From assembly GCA_964017235.1 (NCBI GenBank), contig OZ024934.1, forward strand, positions 89,804,706-89,868,705: 64,000 nucleotides of DNA. The letters are read 5' to 3'. Positions 1 to 13,600 of the stretch are shown here, one piece after another (positions within the stretch are counted from its first letter, which is position 1; the number at the start of each line of letters is the position of its first letter). Position numbers and translations under genes: made by a program. Below the pieces are notes generated by a model. That model did no database searches, had not been told where the DNA came from, and saw only the letters and a list, made by a program, of their open reading frames with translations. The DNA is from Sabellastarte sp. h YS-2021. Lineage: Eukaryota; Annelida; Polychaeta; Sabellida; Sabellidae.

Positions 1-1005
1 CGATCATAATGCCTTAGTGTGCAAAAAGGTACACGTTCATAAAGCAAGCTTCACATGTAGAATGAAGACGATGTTTTCAATTGCTCATTGAGTAACAATA
101 AAAGGAAGAAATGTGAGTACACAGCAAAAAGCAAGGATATAATTTACGATATTTACATATATTATTGTCTTCAAATCATAAGAATTCCATTCAAATAATT
201 TCTCAAAATGTAAAAGCTCTAGATTTCAAATCGACTCTCAATTTACACTATTTAATATGATTCCTCCCCCCCCCCCCCCCCCCCCCCCCTTTCAATCAAT
301 CAAAAAAAAAAAAATTTAAACCATAGTAAAAACAAAGTATCCAGATATTTACTGATACTTCAATAATGTCACACAACACATTCACAGGACTGGATCTTCT
401 TTGATCCTCTATCTTTACCAATCGTTTACAAATAACTTAACTTCAAAGGTGAACAGTACTTTCACAGAACAGTATCACATTCACTCGGATATTAAGTAAT
501 CTGTGAGGAGAAACACATTGTAATGGTATATTTTATCAAAATGACATAATATTATACACTTTGGAAGTGACAGTTTCGTTTCAAATATGATATTTTAAAT
601 TAAACAGAAACCTTAACCATCTTACCTTCTATTGTCCAAACATTCGATTATATGAACTCATTTCTACTTTTTCAATTGTATTTTCCCAGAAGTTTATGCT
701 GAAATGCCTCTCTGAGGCCAAATAACAGAGGTGATTCAGCATAACAAACCACTCCTGAATTCACATCAAAACAAGTTTTTCTCATGCCAAGTTTAGTGAA
801 AATCAAATAAACTTGTGGCAAATGTTCATGGCGGTAATAGATTTTGAATGAGATTAAATGTAAAAAAAAAAAAAAAATCAGATATTTGAAACACTGTATG
901 AAATGCAAAACCTCTTCAAATAAAGCTACAAGACGGTAACGTCACTAAAATCCTGCATAGGCAGATATACGCTCCACACGTGTCACAAATATGAAAGGAA
1001 CGTCT
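1..1005. other. Downstream flank of PHRF1
   Basis: AT-rich sequence without splice-supported coding potential. It holds a poly-C tract of about 24 bases at 266-289 followed by an A-rich tract. Nothing else is recognisable. Confidence 0.5.
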
Positions 1006-1011
1006 TTTATT
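1006..1011 (-). terminator. Candidate polyadenylation signal AATAAA for PHRF1
   Basis: The plus strand reads TTTATT, which is AATAAA on the gene strand, about 458 nt past the stop codon. It is the first canonical signal I noticed and implies a 3' UTR of about 480 nt ending near 985. Confidence 0.55.
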
Positions 1012-1468
1012 CAACAACTCAAGAGTCTATTTCACAGACTGTAATCATTTTTCACACATTGGTAAACTTCTTACAATACTGTCAATTGCACACACTGTGC
1101 GCCATTTCTCTCTCCATTAGTGACACTTGAAATATGATCACTTGAAACTTTGACATTAAGTTAATAGTATTTTTAGTAAATCTGGGACATGCAATCCTAT
1201 ATGTTTTAACATAATTTCACAGCTGATTATTATGTGTTGATTGTCATGCCACCAAACCCAATATTTTTCAAGAAAAAAAAAACAAAAAAACTTGGCATAA
1301 TTCGAAATTTACTCTTTTTGTGAAAATTAATTATATCTTTTGAGTAAATTGCAATTATAAAAACTGATTGTCCCTCTCACCTCTCTTGAAATTCTTTCTG
1401 TTAAAGATGAGGACTATAAATTATAAACCACAGTCTACCTAGAATTTCCCTAAGCTTCTGTGAACCTG

Positions 1469-1615
1469 TTATTTGACACGTTTTTGTTGCACGTTTTCCT
1501 TGGACTGTTTTTTCTTGGCATTATATTTGTGCTGTTGCCGTATTTTCTCCACGTATGCATCCACGTAATTTCGGATTTTCTCTGGGTTTATGTCACCGCT
1601 CTTGGAGTGATAAAT
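1469..1615 (-). CDS. PHRF1: PHRF1 exon 25: SRI-like domain, second half, and stop
   Basis: Encodes [18 protein letters not shown], then [18 protein letters not shown], ending QQKRVK and a TAA at 1471-1469. It matches the human C-terminus ICHSKSGEINPVKVANLV and KAYVDKYRHMRRHKK. Acceptor TTTTTCAG. The basic tail after the domain is also seen in other family members. Confidence 0.96.
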   Translation of the reverse strand: MYHSKSGDINPEKIRNYVDAYVEKIRQQHKYNAKKKQSKENVQQKRVK

Positions 1616-4600
1616 CTGAAAAAGCAAGACAACGGGCAGTAATTACACAGAAAAGTTAAAAGCCATGGCTGGGTTTACATGTCCCGTTTCACAGTTATAG
1701 TCTTGCTATGATTTTTTTTTTTAATTTCTAAAATCAATCGATAGCAACTGAATTCCTTTCAGTAGTGTTGGGAATTGCCTCCAAGTTGCATAGTCGATTA
1801 ATCGTCCATTTTTGCGAGCGATGATCTGGGCCTAATCGATTCCATTGTTGGTTATATCTTGAAACACATTCCGGGATGAAGTGTATGTCGATGTGGTACG
1901 AATAACGGTGTTCCGACGTTTAGAATCTACCAAAAACACTCACTTTCTGTAAACATGGTGGTAGAAATAAACAAACCCAAAATTTGTTACAAATCTGTTG
2001 ATTTATGAAACTGCCCAGAATATTCAAAAACACAGGTGGATATTTAGATACATAAAGAAAGGTAACTAAATATTACGAAATTTTCAGTGATAATGATGAA
2101 TCTATGGACACTAGTTCCAGATCGATCATCGCTACTACAGTGAATTTCGACCGACCATTCGATGTCTGTAGACAATCGTTCTACCACTACCTTTCAGTAA
2201 TACTGAAGTAGAATTTTTAAGTACAAATAGTACAGTAAAATTTACCCCCATTTTTGAAATTGCATCAAGTGTTTGTTCCATCCTTTGAAACTTTCTTTTT
2301 ATATGAAGTGAGTATAACTACATTATTTCACAAGTGACTACGTTTACTACCCACCTTTGGCACGGCTTTGCGCATGATTTCCTTGTAGTCGTTCTTGTCA
2401 ATGCGTTTCTTAGCATAGTGTGGTTTCAGTGCAGTTTTTACTTCCTCCACCACTCGCTCCTGTCTGTTCAGCTTCTTCAGGTACTAAAAAGTCACAGAAC
2501 ACTGACACATGTTACAACACACTTGGTCCAAATATTACTTGTAAAATAAGACACATAGGAGCAGGAACAATGAGAAAATGAGGGTACACAGTCATACTGC
2601 AAAATATCCCCCCTTAAGGTCAGGGGGAGGGGGACAGTGTTGGATAAAGCTGAACCAATTAACCATACTAAGCAAATATTAGGTTACGCAAAGCACTAGC
2701 TGGTGCAAATGCTGTTAAGCTGGTTAATTTATGTATATCACCGCTTATGGGATTTTATGAGATTCTTGGAATTCTTAATATTTGGAGTTATAACCTAAAG
2801 ATGTAGAAATTCAACGGATTTTATCTCATGCTATATTAAAAATATAAAATATGTATTTGTAATTTAGCCATCAACGTGAGTGAATGTTCTCATTTTTCTT
2901 GCGTCTTGCAATTTGCCATACTGTTTACTTACATCTGGGACACAAGCTCATGCAACGTGTTTAGTATTTCTTCGAAGGTGCTATATATCGGAAACAATTA
3001 ACCAGTTAGTCAACAGCTAGTGCAAGCATTTACCAGACTACCAAATTATGATGATTGTTTCAGCCTTACTGTATGATGTCTGAAATACAAGAGGTTATAC
3101 TAAAAGAATTTATTATAATATGGAAGAATTTTTTTGTTTTCAAATAGTCAATTCTATGAACACATTTCAACTATGCCAAATTTTTATTTCCTGATTGGTT
3201 CATACTGTAAGTAACTCCATTTTTAAGAATTTTCTATTATTTGAATAAGTTTTTTTTTCTACCGAGATAGTGGGATAACAGAGATTTACTGTACTAATAA
3301 GTTGGCGAATGGAAACTACCAATATTTGACAATGGTAGTGGAAGCCAGAATACACAAAGACAGAAATACAAGAGGCTCTACTGAGAAAAGGGAACAGATG
3401 TTGATTCTTCAATATAATAATAGGACACTGATAACTACAAACTTTCAAACTTCAAAACATAGAAGAGACTTGGACAGTCTTACTGCAACATGAAATTTCA
3501 ATATAGATACCAAACTTTAACCCAGCTTACATATCAAAGGAAGTTATAATACCTTTGCTCACCCATAACATGTACCAGTTAAACTAAAGCTAACTGATGC
3601 TTTATCTCCCAACATGGGATATGTAATTTTGTGTAACATATCTGACATCATACCCTTCATAAAGCATGGTTTATTTATTTGGTTTTTTTTTACGTCGCTT
3701 TCAACACTGTACAGGTCATATCACGACAGGTAGTTGGAAGGGCAGAGGAAACCAGTACATACAGTTGGTCAAGGTTTTGTACTGTAAACTGCCGACCAAC
3801 GGCAAGCAACTACCAGCTTTCATAAAGCCCCCTCATAAAGCATGGTATTAAAGCTTTCAGACACCAATGAATATCTCAGCAAAAGTAATACGTTAGGGAC
3901 TTGCATGTCTAGTACATATAAATTACAGAAATTTGATGGGAAATTGCTCACTAATTTTTAGGAAATGATATTAAAGTTGTCACTGTTTTACTGGCACTGG
4001 AACTCAAAATCATTATCAATCAGTACTGATATATCAGCATATGATAACAATAGGTGTCAGTTAAATCATCTGCATGATTCCAATTTGAGTGATTTGTATA
4101 GTGCTGAATTGATCCTTCAAGGTACTGATTGTTCAAGAAAGGGACAGTACAAGACAGGTCATCACACAAAGCAGCATCCACCGGGAATAGGTTATGGTTG
4201 TGTAAATGCAGGTCTGAAATAAAGAATGATACGTTTCTGTAAGCAGAGGCCATGGCTATTTCTGATCTGAAAGCCAGTGGTCATCTATTCCATTTAGGTG
4301 TAACAGGTACAAGAATTTACAAAGATCCTAGAAATTCAACTTAAATTTAATTGCATGAAAATTGTTTAAAAGGTATTTTCCAAGTTATATGTGAAATTTC
4401 ACCACCACATATTATTTTCAGAAACATTTATTTCCTAATAGATGCTGCATGATTTTCCTTTCCTTTTCACAGAAAGGCAAAATCAGAAGCATTGAAGATG
4501 AAATTAAAAATGCAGGCAGTTAATACTTTAGTTATCAATGCTGAAGGATTATATACAGTTTAACCTCTATTTTCCAAACTTGAAAAACTTGAAAAATATT

Positions 4601-7600
4601 TGCAAAGTATATTACTCATTCTGTTTGTTTGTTTACAGCATAACTACAAAACTACTTCATGGATGGTATTAAAATTTGTAGGGAGCATCACAACAACCAT
4701 TACAAGGAAGAACGGACTCAAATTTGGGCATGATTGGGTCAATATCTTTGGTACTGGAGCAGTTTTTTAGCCATTACCATAGAAACCATACAGACTGAGT
4801 AATAAACTTTGCAAATTTTGCAAATTATGCATTCAGTTTACCTCCAAATGCTCTTGTTTGTAAGTTTGTTTGCTTGCTTACAGCATAACTCCAAAACTAC
4901 TGTACAGATGGTTATGTTTGTTTGCTTGCTTACAGCCTAGCTCCAAAACTACTGTACAGATGGTTATGTTTGCTTGCTTACAGCCTAAATCCAAAACTAC
5001 TGTACAGATGGTTATGTTTGCTTGCTTACAGCATAACTCCAAAACTACTGTACAGGTGGTTATGCTTGCTTGCTTACAGCATAACTCCAAAACTACTGTA
5101 CAGAAGGTTATGTTTGCTTGCTTACAGCCTAACTCCAAAACTACTGTACAGGTGGTCATGTTTGCTTGCTTACAGCCTAAATCCAAAACTACTGTACAGA
5201 TGGTCATGTTTGCTTGCTTACAGCATAACTCCAAAACTACTGTACAGATGGTTATGTTTGTTTGCTTGCTTACAGCCTAGCTCCAAAACTACTGTACAGA
5301 TGGTTATGTTTGCTTGCTTACAGCCTAAATCCAAAACTACTGTACAGATGGTTATGTTTGCTTGCTTACAGCCTAAATCCAAAACTACTGTACAGATGGT
5401 TATGTTTGCTTGCTTACAGCCTAACTCCAAAACTACTGTACAGATGGTTATGTTTGCTTGCTTACAGCCTAAATCCAAAACTACTGTACAGATGGTTATG
5501 TTTGCTTGCTTACAGCCTAAATCCAAAACTACTGTACAGATGGTTATGTTTGCTTGCTTACAGCCTAAATCCAAAACTACTGTACAGATGGTTATGTTTG
5601 CTTGCTTACAGCCTAACTCCAAAACTACTGTACAGATGGTTATGTTTGCTTGCTTACAGCCTAACTCCAAAACTACTGTACAGGTGGTTATGTTTGCTTG
5701 CTTACAGCCTAACTCCAAAATTACTGTACAGATGGTTATGTTTGCTTGCTTACAGCCTAAATCCAAAACTACTGTACAGATGGTTATGTTTGCTTGCTTA
5801 CAGCCTAACTCCAAAACTACTGTACAGGTGGTTATGCTTGCTTGCTTACAGCATAACTCCAAAACTACTGTACAGAAGGTTATGTTTGCTTGCTTACAGC
5901 CTAACTCCAAAACTACTGTACAGATGGTTATGTTTGCTTGCTTACAGCCTAAATCCAAAACTACTGTACAGGTGGTTATGTTTGCTTGCTTACAGCCTAA
6001 ATCCAAAACTACTGTACAGATGGTTATGTTTGCTTGCTTACAGCCTAACTCTAAAACTACTGTAAAGATGGTCATGTTTGCTTGCTTACAGCCTAACTCC
6101 AAAACTACTGTACAGATGGTTATGTTTGCTTGCTTACAGCCTAACTCCAAAACTACTGTACAGACGGCTATGTTTGCTTGCTTACAGCCTAACTCCAAAA
6201 CTACTGTACAGATGGTTATGTTTGCTTGCTTACAGCCTAAATCCAAACTACTGTACAAATGGTTATGTTTGCTTGCTTACAGCCTAACTCCAAAACTACT
6301 CTACAGATGGTTATGTTTGTTTGCTTACAGCATAACTCCAAAACTACTGTACGGGTGGTTATGTTTGCTTGCTTACAGCCTAACTCCAAAACTACTGTAC
6401 AGATGGTTATGTTTGCTTGCTTACAGCCTAAATCCAAAACTACTGTACAGATGGTTATGTTTGCTTGCTTACAGCCTAACTCCAAAACTACTGTACAGAT
6501 GGTTATGTTTGCTTGCTTACAGCCTAACTCCAAAACTACTGTACAGATGGTTATGTTTGCTTGCTTACAGCCTAAATCCAAAACTACTGTACAGATGGTT
6601 ATGTTTGCTTGCTTACAGCCTAAATCCAAAACTACTGTACAGATGGTTATGTTTGCTTGCTTACAGCCTAACTCCAAAACTACTGTACAGATGGTTATGT
6701 TTGCTTGCTTACAGCCTAACTCCAAAACTACTGTACAGGTGGTTATGTTTGCTTGCTTACAGCCTAACTCCAAAATTACTGTACAGATGGTTATGTTTGC
6801 TTGCTTACAGCCTAAATCCAAAACTACTGTACAGATGGTTATGTTTGCTTGCTTACAGCCTAACTCCAAAACTACTGTACAGGTGGTTATGCTTGCTTGC
6901 TTACAGCATAACTCCAAAACTACTGTACAGAAGGTTATGTTTGCTTGCTTACAGCCTAACTCCAAAACTACTGTACAGATGGTTATGTTTGCTTGCTTAC
7001 AGCCTAACTCCAAAACTACTGTACAGGTGGTCATGTTTGCTTGCTTACAGCCTAAATCCAAAACTACTGTACAGGTGGTTATGTTTGCTTGCTTACAGCC
7101 TAAATCCAAAACTACTGTACAGATGGTTATGTTTGCTTGCTTACAGCCTAACTCTAAAACTACTGTAAAGATGGTCATGTTTGCTTGCTTACAGCCTAAC
7201 TCCAAAACTACTGTACAGACGGTTATGTTTGCTTGCTTACAGCCTAACTCCAAAACTACTGTACAGACGGCTATGTTTGCTTGCTTACAGCCTAACTCCA
7301 AAACTACTGTACAGATGGTTATGTTTGCTTGCTTACAGCCTAAATCCAAACTACTGTACAAATGGTTATGTTTGCTTGCTTACAGCATAACTCCAAAACT
7401 ACTGTACGGGTGGTTATGTTTGCTTGCTTACAGCCTAACTCCAAAACTACTGTACAGATGGTTATGTTTGCTTGCTTACAGCCTAAATCCAAAACTACTG
7501 TACAGATGGTTATGTTTGCTTGCTTACAGCATAACTCCAAAACTACTGTACAGATGGTTATGTTTGCTTGCTTACAGCCTAAATCCAAAACTACTGTACC

Positions 7601-10600
7601 GATGGTTATGTTTGCTTGCTTACAGCCTAACTCCAAAACTACTGTACAGGTGGTTATGTTTGCTTGCTTACAGCCTAAATCCAAAACTACTGTACAGATG
7701 GTTATGTTTGCTTGCTTACAGCCTAACTCCAAAACTACTGTACAGGTGGTTATGTTTGCTTGCTTACAGCCTAAATCCAAAACTACTGTACAGATGGTCA
7801 TGTTTGCATGCTTACAGCCTAACTCCAAAACTACTGTACAGATGGTTATGTTTGCTTGCTTACAGCCTAAATCCAAAACTACTGTACAGATGGTTATGTT
7901 TGCTTGCTTACAGCCTAACTCCAAAACTACTGTACAGATGGTCATGTTTGCTTGCTTACAGCCTAAATCCAAAACTACTGTACGGATGGTTGTGAAATTT
8001 TTAGAGAGCATCAGAACTGCTACAAGACAGAACTGATTCAAATTTGGGCATAATCGGGTCAATATGCTTGATTCTGGAGCAATGCCCTGCTCCAATCATG
8101 CACAAAAATTAAATTTTTTAAAAGTCTTGTTTTAATATTAATTTTTGACAATCCATGTTACAAATGTTTGCACCATAACTATCTATACTATTTTATGACC
8201 CGACTGTAATTGGAATAAAATCTCACTCTCGGTGTATTTGGATAATACAGGTTGAAATCAATCTAGTTAGCTTGACCTACAATTTCTACTTGTCAGTTTA
8301 AATCCTCTTTTACCGGCCATTTGCTAGTTAAGCTACAGCCCCGGAGTGACTTTTCATGGAACATTTTAGTAACAAGTCAATGTAAAGGGTACAACCCAGA
8401 TTCTTAACTTTACAGAAAAAAGTGTTAAAATGTGACTTACCACTTTAGAAATGGTAAAAATATATTTAAAAGCTGGAGGAACTCAATTTAGATATTTGTG
8501 AGTCAAAAATTTGTAAGTGTTGTCCTTTATTTATACCGAATACATAAATGAGGGTGATAGCGACGGCTATTTTGAATGGACAAAGCATATGAATAGTTTT
8601 CATCTATTTTCCTCAAAAATAGACACATGAATACCACAGTAAGATTATCTGCTGGAAATAACACCACTGAATACCACCCGTAATGGTATGTTTGTGATAC
8701 TGAGACAGAGGGTACATATTAAACATGAGTAGAGACATATCTGGGTTTCCACCAAACAACATCTAACACATGGGATAAATACAATAGTTACTGAACATTC
8801 TCTCAAATGAAATACAACAAATAGTAAGATCTGATCACGGATACATGATATCATACAACTTGGGTTGAAAAATGTGAACTAGATTGCTAAATTTTGTATA
8901 AAATCATGTGACTCAGCATAGAGATCACATCCCACATCTATGTCAGTTAAAGTTACACTGGCCAGGAACTTTGGAGTTTGAATACGATGTTACCACTATA
9001 CTACTTTTGTTAACACTAGTCTACAAGAATACAAAACGCAGTATTTCTTCTTCAGGGAAAGGAATAAATATCTTTTTTAGCCACTTTTTCAATATAAATC
9101 TTAAGAAAAACTACAATATTTGAGCAGAAAAAGAGTGCCCTATTTCTTTAATCTATACTTCGAATAATCTCCTTGAGTTCTGTGTAGGCTTTAAACAAGC
9201 ACTTGGCATTCTCACAACACCCAATACATGTACATAAAGTGCACATGATGTACTTACATAAATAAGAATAAAATCAATAATAAAACTGGAACAAGAAAGT
9301 AATTGTTGTACTAGAGTACTCTTTAATAATTTCTCTTAATAGTAAAAGAATTACAAATTTCATAGTTTTCTTTAAAAATACTCAAAATAGAGGAAAAAAA
9401 ACTACGGAAAACAGATATGAAAGGAATAATACTCTTTATTCAATTTTTTTCATTCTAATGTCAGGTCACATGACTTAGTCTAAGGGTGTCATATGACTAC
9501 CTTTCCACTGGTCTCCAGTTGTACGGCTGAGTCGGGAATTTCACTTGACCTGACCACACGGTTGACCTCCTTCTGTAACCCTTCAAGGTCAAATGTTATC
9601 TCCACCTGTGGACAAGGAAGCCCACTTTTAGTCATGTGACCTTCAATGACCTTGACAGACAACCAACAGGATTTGGGGAGTCTGAGGTTACTTAGCTTTG
9701 ATGAGTTACTATGACTACTGACAGGCAATGTTCACAAGATTAAGTTAAAGGATCAAAAAATATGAATACAGTAGACTCTGTACGAGCAGAACCAGTGTGA
9801 GTCCAACAAAAGTGAAAGTGAAACCAATTTTGAGGTGCCATTGTAAGAAAATGGTGCATTTTTGTATATATAAGTAAACATAACACACAACTAGAACTCA
9901 TCCTGTTGGTATGGGTGGTTCTACCTGAAGAGAATTTACTGTATACTTACATCAGTCTTTCTAAACATCCTGCAAACTTTGTTCTGTTAACATTTTTGGA
10001 ATAAATAATTGTAAAACTATTTTGTTTTATATCTGATCGAGCACTGACATATTACATAATTTATACCATCTGATTCCTCAATAAAAGTAAATTTCAACAT
10101 TTTCAGATCCACAATGCCTATATGATGTTGTTAATTCATGCAAATTATTTCCTAGTTTTAAACAAACTTCCTTATTACCCATGTGTTTTAACATTTATGT
10201 TACACTTGTTCAAATCTTAACAAAAAAATTAAAAAGAAATCAAAACCTTTCACCACAACATGAAACATAAGAAACTTTAGAAACACCCAAATCTGTGTAA
10301 AGGAATATAGCCTTATACCTTCATCACAAGGAAAAAAACCCATTGAACTAGCAGTGTTTGAGAACACACAAAACCCTCGCCTGTGGATATTGCACAAAGA
10401 ATTAGAGAAACAATTCTGAATTTCAGTTCCACACCCGGATCCAGACCATCCTTGAGGAGGAGAGAGTTACGGTTAGACCCAACCTTGGGTAAAAATATTA
10501 CCCCAAAACAATGTCCAGTTTTTGTGTTATTTGTGCCGACAGACAAACTCACGGACACAAGAATACAGAAGCTGTATTAATCAATCATGTTGGAAGAGCA

Positions 10601-13600
10601 AGATTTTTGTTTTGATATTAGGAATGGAGAAAGTACAACAGAGCATGCATGGGGGAGACTGAAAGTGAGCCCACTTTTTTATATATAGTTTTCCATTTAA
10701 AATAATTATATGGCACTGAGCTGAACATTTCACTCTCACCCAAATGGACATATGGCTGAAAGGTGATCTGATCTTGCACAATCTATTTCATGTCAACAGA
10801 GACATAGAGATTAATATGAGATGTCTGAATTGATATCAACCTCTAATTTGTCTCTCTTTACAGATAGATATCAAACTACTGTTTAAATGGTAAATGAACA
10901 ACTAGTAATGCATCTTTTCCCTCCCCCTAAATTAGTTAATTATATTAAATATAATTTTAATTGTTTGTACATTAAAGACAATATCAGTAACAAAGCAATT
11001 AAGTTTAAGGAACGATGGAAAAATATCAATAGATGATAGGTCAGTTTAACATTAACTTAAATTTAAAATTTAATGCTGCATGATACGGTCATATGTTGAC
11101 TAATTATTGGTCAGGTGTCTTGTGATGAACGGAAACAGATATAAGACGACTTCCTTTCTGCCATAACTCCATATGCATTGGGACTTTAAAGTAAACATGG
11201 AAATCTTCTTTTTGATAAATCTGATAAATGTGCCAAGTATGACGGAGGTAAGTTGAACACTAAAAAGACCCCTTTCTTACTATGAGGTGGTAAAACTTCA
11301 TTAATATTTGGACTTTAACGTCACTGCAAAATAGGAACTTGATTTTACAAAGTTAAAAAGTCAGTAATGTGAGGGTTAGAAAAGCTCTTTTTTTAATCTT
11401 AAAGCTTGAAATAATGTTAATACTTAAAATTTAAGGTAGTCAGGGTCTTTCTTTAACATATACATTAGTGATTTAAAGCCCAATTATACGACTTTAAGGC
11501 AGATATCATTTTAACAATATTTGGACTTTAAGTTAATCAGAAAGTCAGTATATTCCTTCAGTAGCCTTAATATGTGGGCTAACTTTTGATTGAAATAAAT
11601 TTCCTGTGTCTCGCCATTCTTTATTTGGACCTGTGCATCCTTGACAAAATGGAGGTCATCTTATGCAATCATTTGAATCGTTAAGTGTATTTTTATTCGA
11701 TAACTATACACCATCAGTTACCTTATATTTTAAAATTTTAATTGTTAGAAGTAGTTTTTATAAGCTACAAGCTTACCATCTTGATAGCACTGAGTCCCAG
11801 ATGGTAAGCTAATGTAGCGCCATAAAATGTACAGATTGAATATGTTACACAGGCAGAGTATAAATACAACTGGCTATACAACAGACATGCAAACAAAACT
11901 GTTGAAACTATACACAAAAAACAATCACTTCACCCACAATTCAACCATCTCTGAAACCGTGACTAATTCTGGAAGGATTCTAAGCATACAAACCTTTTCC
12001 TTTGGTCTCTGTGGTGCTGAACTGGTGGCTTCTTTGGACTCAATGAGTTTGGAGAAAGGCATATCGCCCTGAAGGTCAAACTGAACCTATTTTGGCAGGG
12101 AAATAAACAAGAAATCATATCACCACCAGGTAAAAAAAAAAGCAGCAGCGGAAGCCAAACAAGGGACTATAGTCTATAGTAATTGATGTCATCACCACAC
12201 AGATACAGTTTACCACAACTCAGTATTCATTTAGCAACACTATGGTAAGACAATAAACCAGATTTTGTGGAAAACTGAACTGTTTCAAAAAAGATGTACA
12301 TAGTCACACATTTTAAAAGTGTTCCAGCATCCACCTTGTATACTGGACATCACATCTGCCAAAAGAATATAAACTTTTTTCATGTATTCAGGATATGATG
12401 AGTTTGTCATTGCAATCACAATTCCTCAATTTAATTTGCTTGATGATGACATCACAAACTACAGAGAAAAACTAAAACCCAAACCACCTCAGAAAAAAAA
12501 TAAAAAAATAAAATAAAACTAGAGGATCGCTCGCAAAAAAAAAAGATAATGTTTTTGCATAGCAAAAACAAAGCGTCCCGAAAAGGATATAAAGGTGAGT
12601 GCTAAAGTATTAAGAAAATGCTTCGTTTCTAGCCTTATACTGTTGTGGCAACCAAAGTCAGCGCAGTCTGCTCTATCTAGCACGGTTTTCAAGATATAAG
12701 CATTTTTGTGTTTTGCAAAAAATAAAAAAATTTAAAATGTCCACTATATTTGGCGAGACAAAAATATTTTGAAAATTGGAGATACCCAGCAGGTCCAAAT
12801 TTTTGTTGAGTTCGCTCCATATAGCACGGTTTTCGAGATATAAGCATTTTTGTGTTTTGCAAAAACTTTGAAAATTCAAAATGGCCACCATTTTTGGGGA
12901 GACAAAAATTTTTGTCAAGACCACTGCCGCGGTGTGTATCTCCCGCCGAGCATTAAAGCAGAAGAAATAGCTTTTCCGAGATATTCACAATTTTTCATTT
13001 TCGTGTGTGAAAGCTCTTCCAAAAGTAGGTGAATGAGTTATTTGAGAAAAATTGGCTATCTGCAATACTATTAAGAGATAATTCACATTTACTCATTTTG
13101 AGTAGGTGAATAATTATCTATGGGTCTGAAACTTCACCAAGTGAAAGCTCTCCCAAAAGTAGGTGAATGAGTTATTTGAGAAAAATTGGCTATCTGCAAT
13201 ACTTTTAGAGATAATTCGCATTTACTCATTTTGAGTAGGTGAGTAATTAGCTATGGGTCTGAAACTTCACCATGTGAAAGCTCTCCCACAAGTAGATGAA
13301 TGAGTATTTGATAAAAATTGGGTATCCGCAATACTTTTACAGATAATTAGCATTTACTCATTTTGAGTAGGTGAATAAATAGCTATGGGTCTGAAACTTC
13401 ACATAGTGAAAGCTCTCCCAAAAGTAGGTGAATGAGTTATTTGAGAAAAATTGGCTATCTGCAATACTTTTAGAGATAATTCGCATTTACTCATTTTGAG
13501 TAGGTGAATAATTAGCTATGGGTCTGAAACTTCACCAAGTGAAAGCTCTCCCAAAAGTAGGTGAATGAGTTATTTGAGAAAAATTGGCTATCTGCAATAC

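Noticed and set aside
266..289. Poly-C and poly-G tracts (also 23761-23780 and 51597-51619) as functional elements
   Set aside because: Simple homopolymers; they could be slippage products or assembly estimates, with no surrounding structure.
4870..7990. CRISPR-like array of regular repeats
   Set aside because: Head-to-tail repeats with no unique spacers, in a eukaryotic intron.
4922..7995. Very long open frames (up to about 750 codons) with a 16-residue repeat, on both strands
   Set aside because: They follow from a 48-bp tandem repeat without stops in several frames; no start context, splice sites or non-repeat domain supports them.
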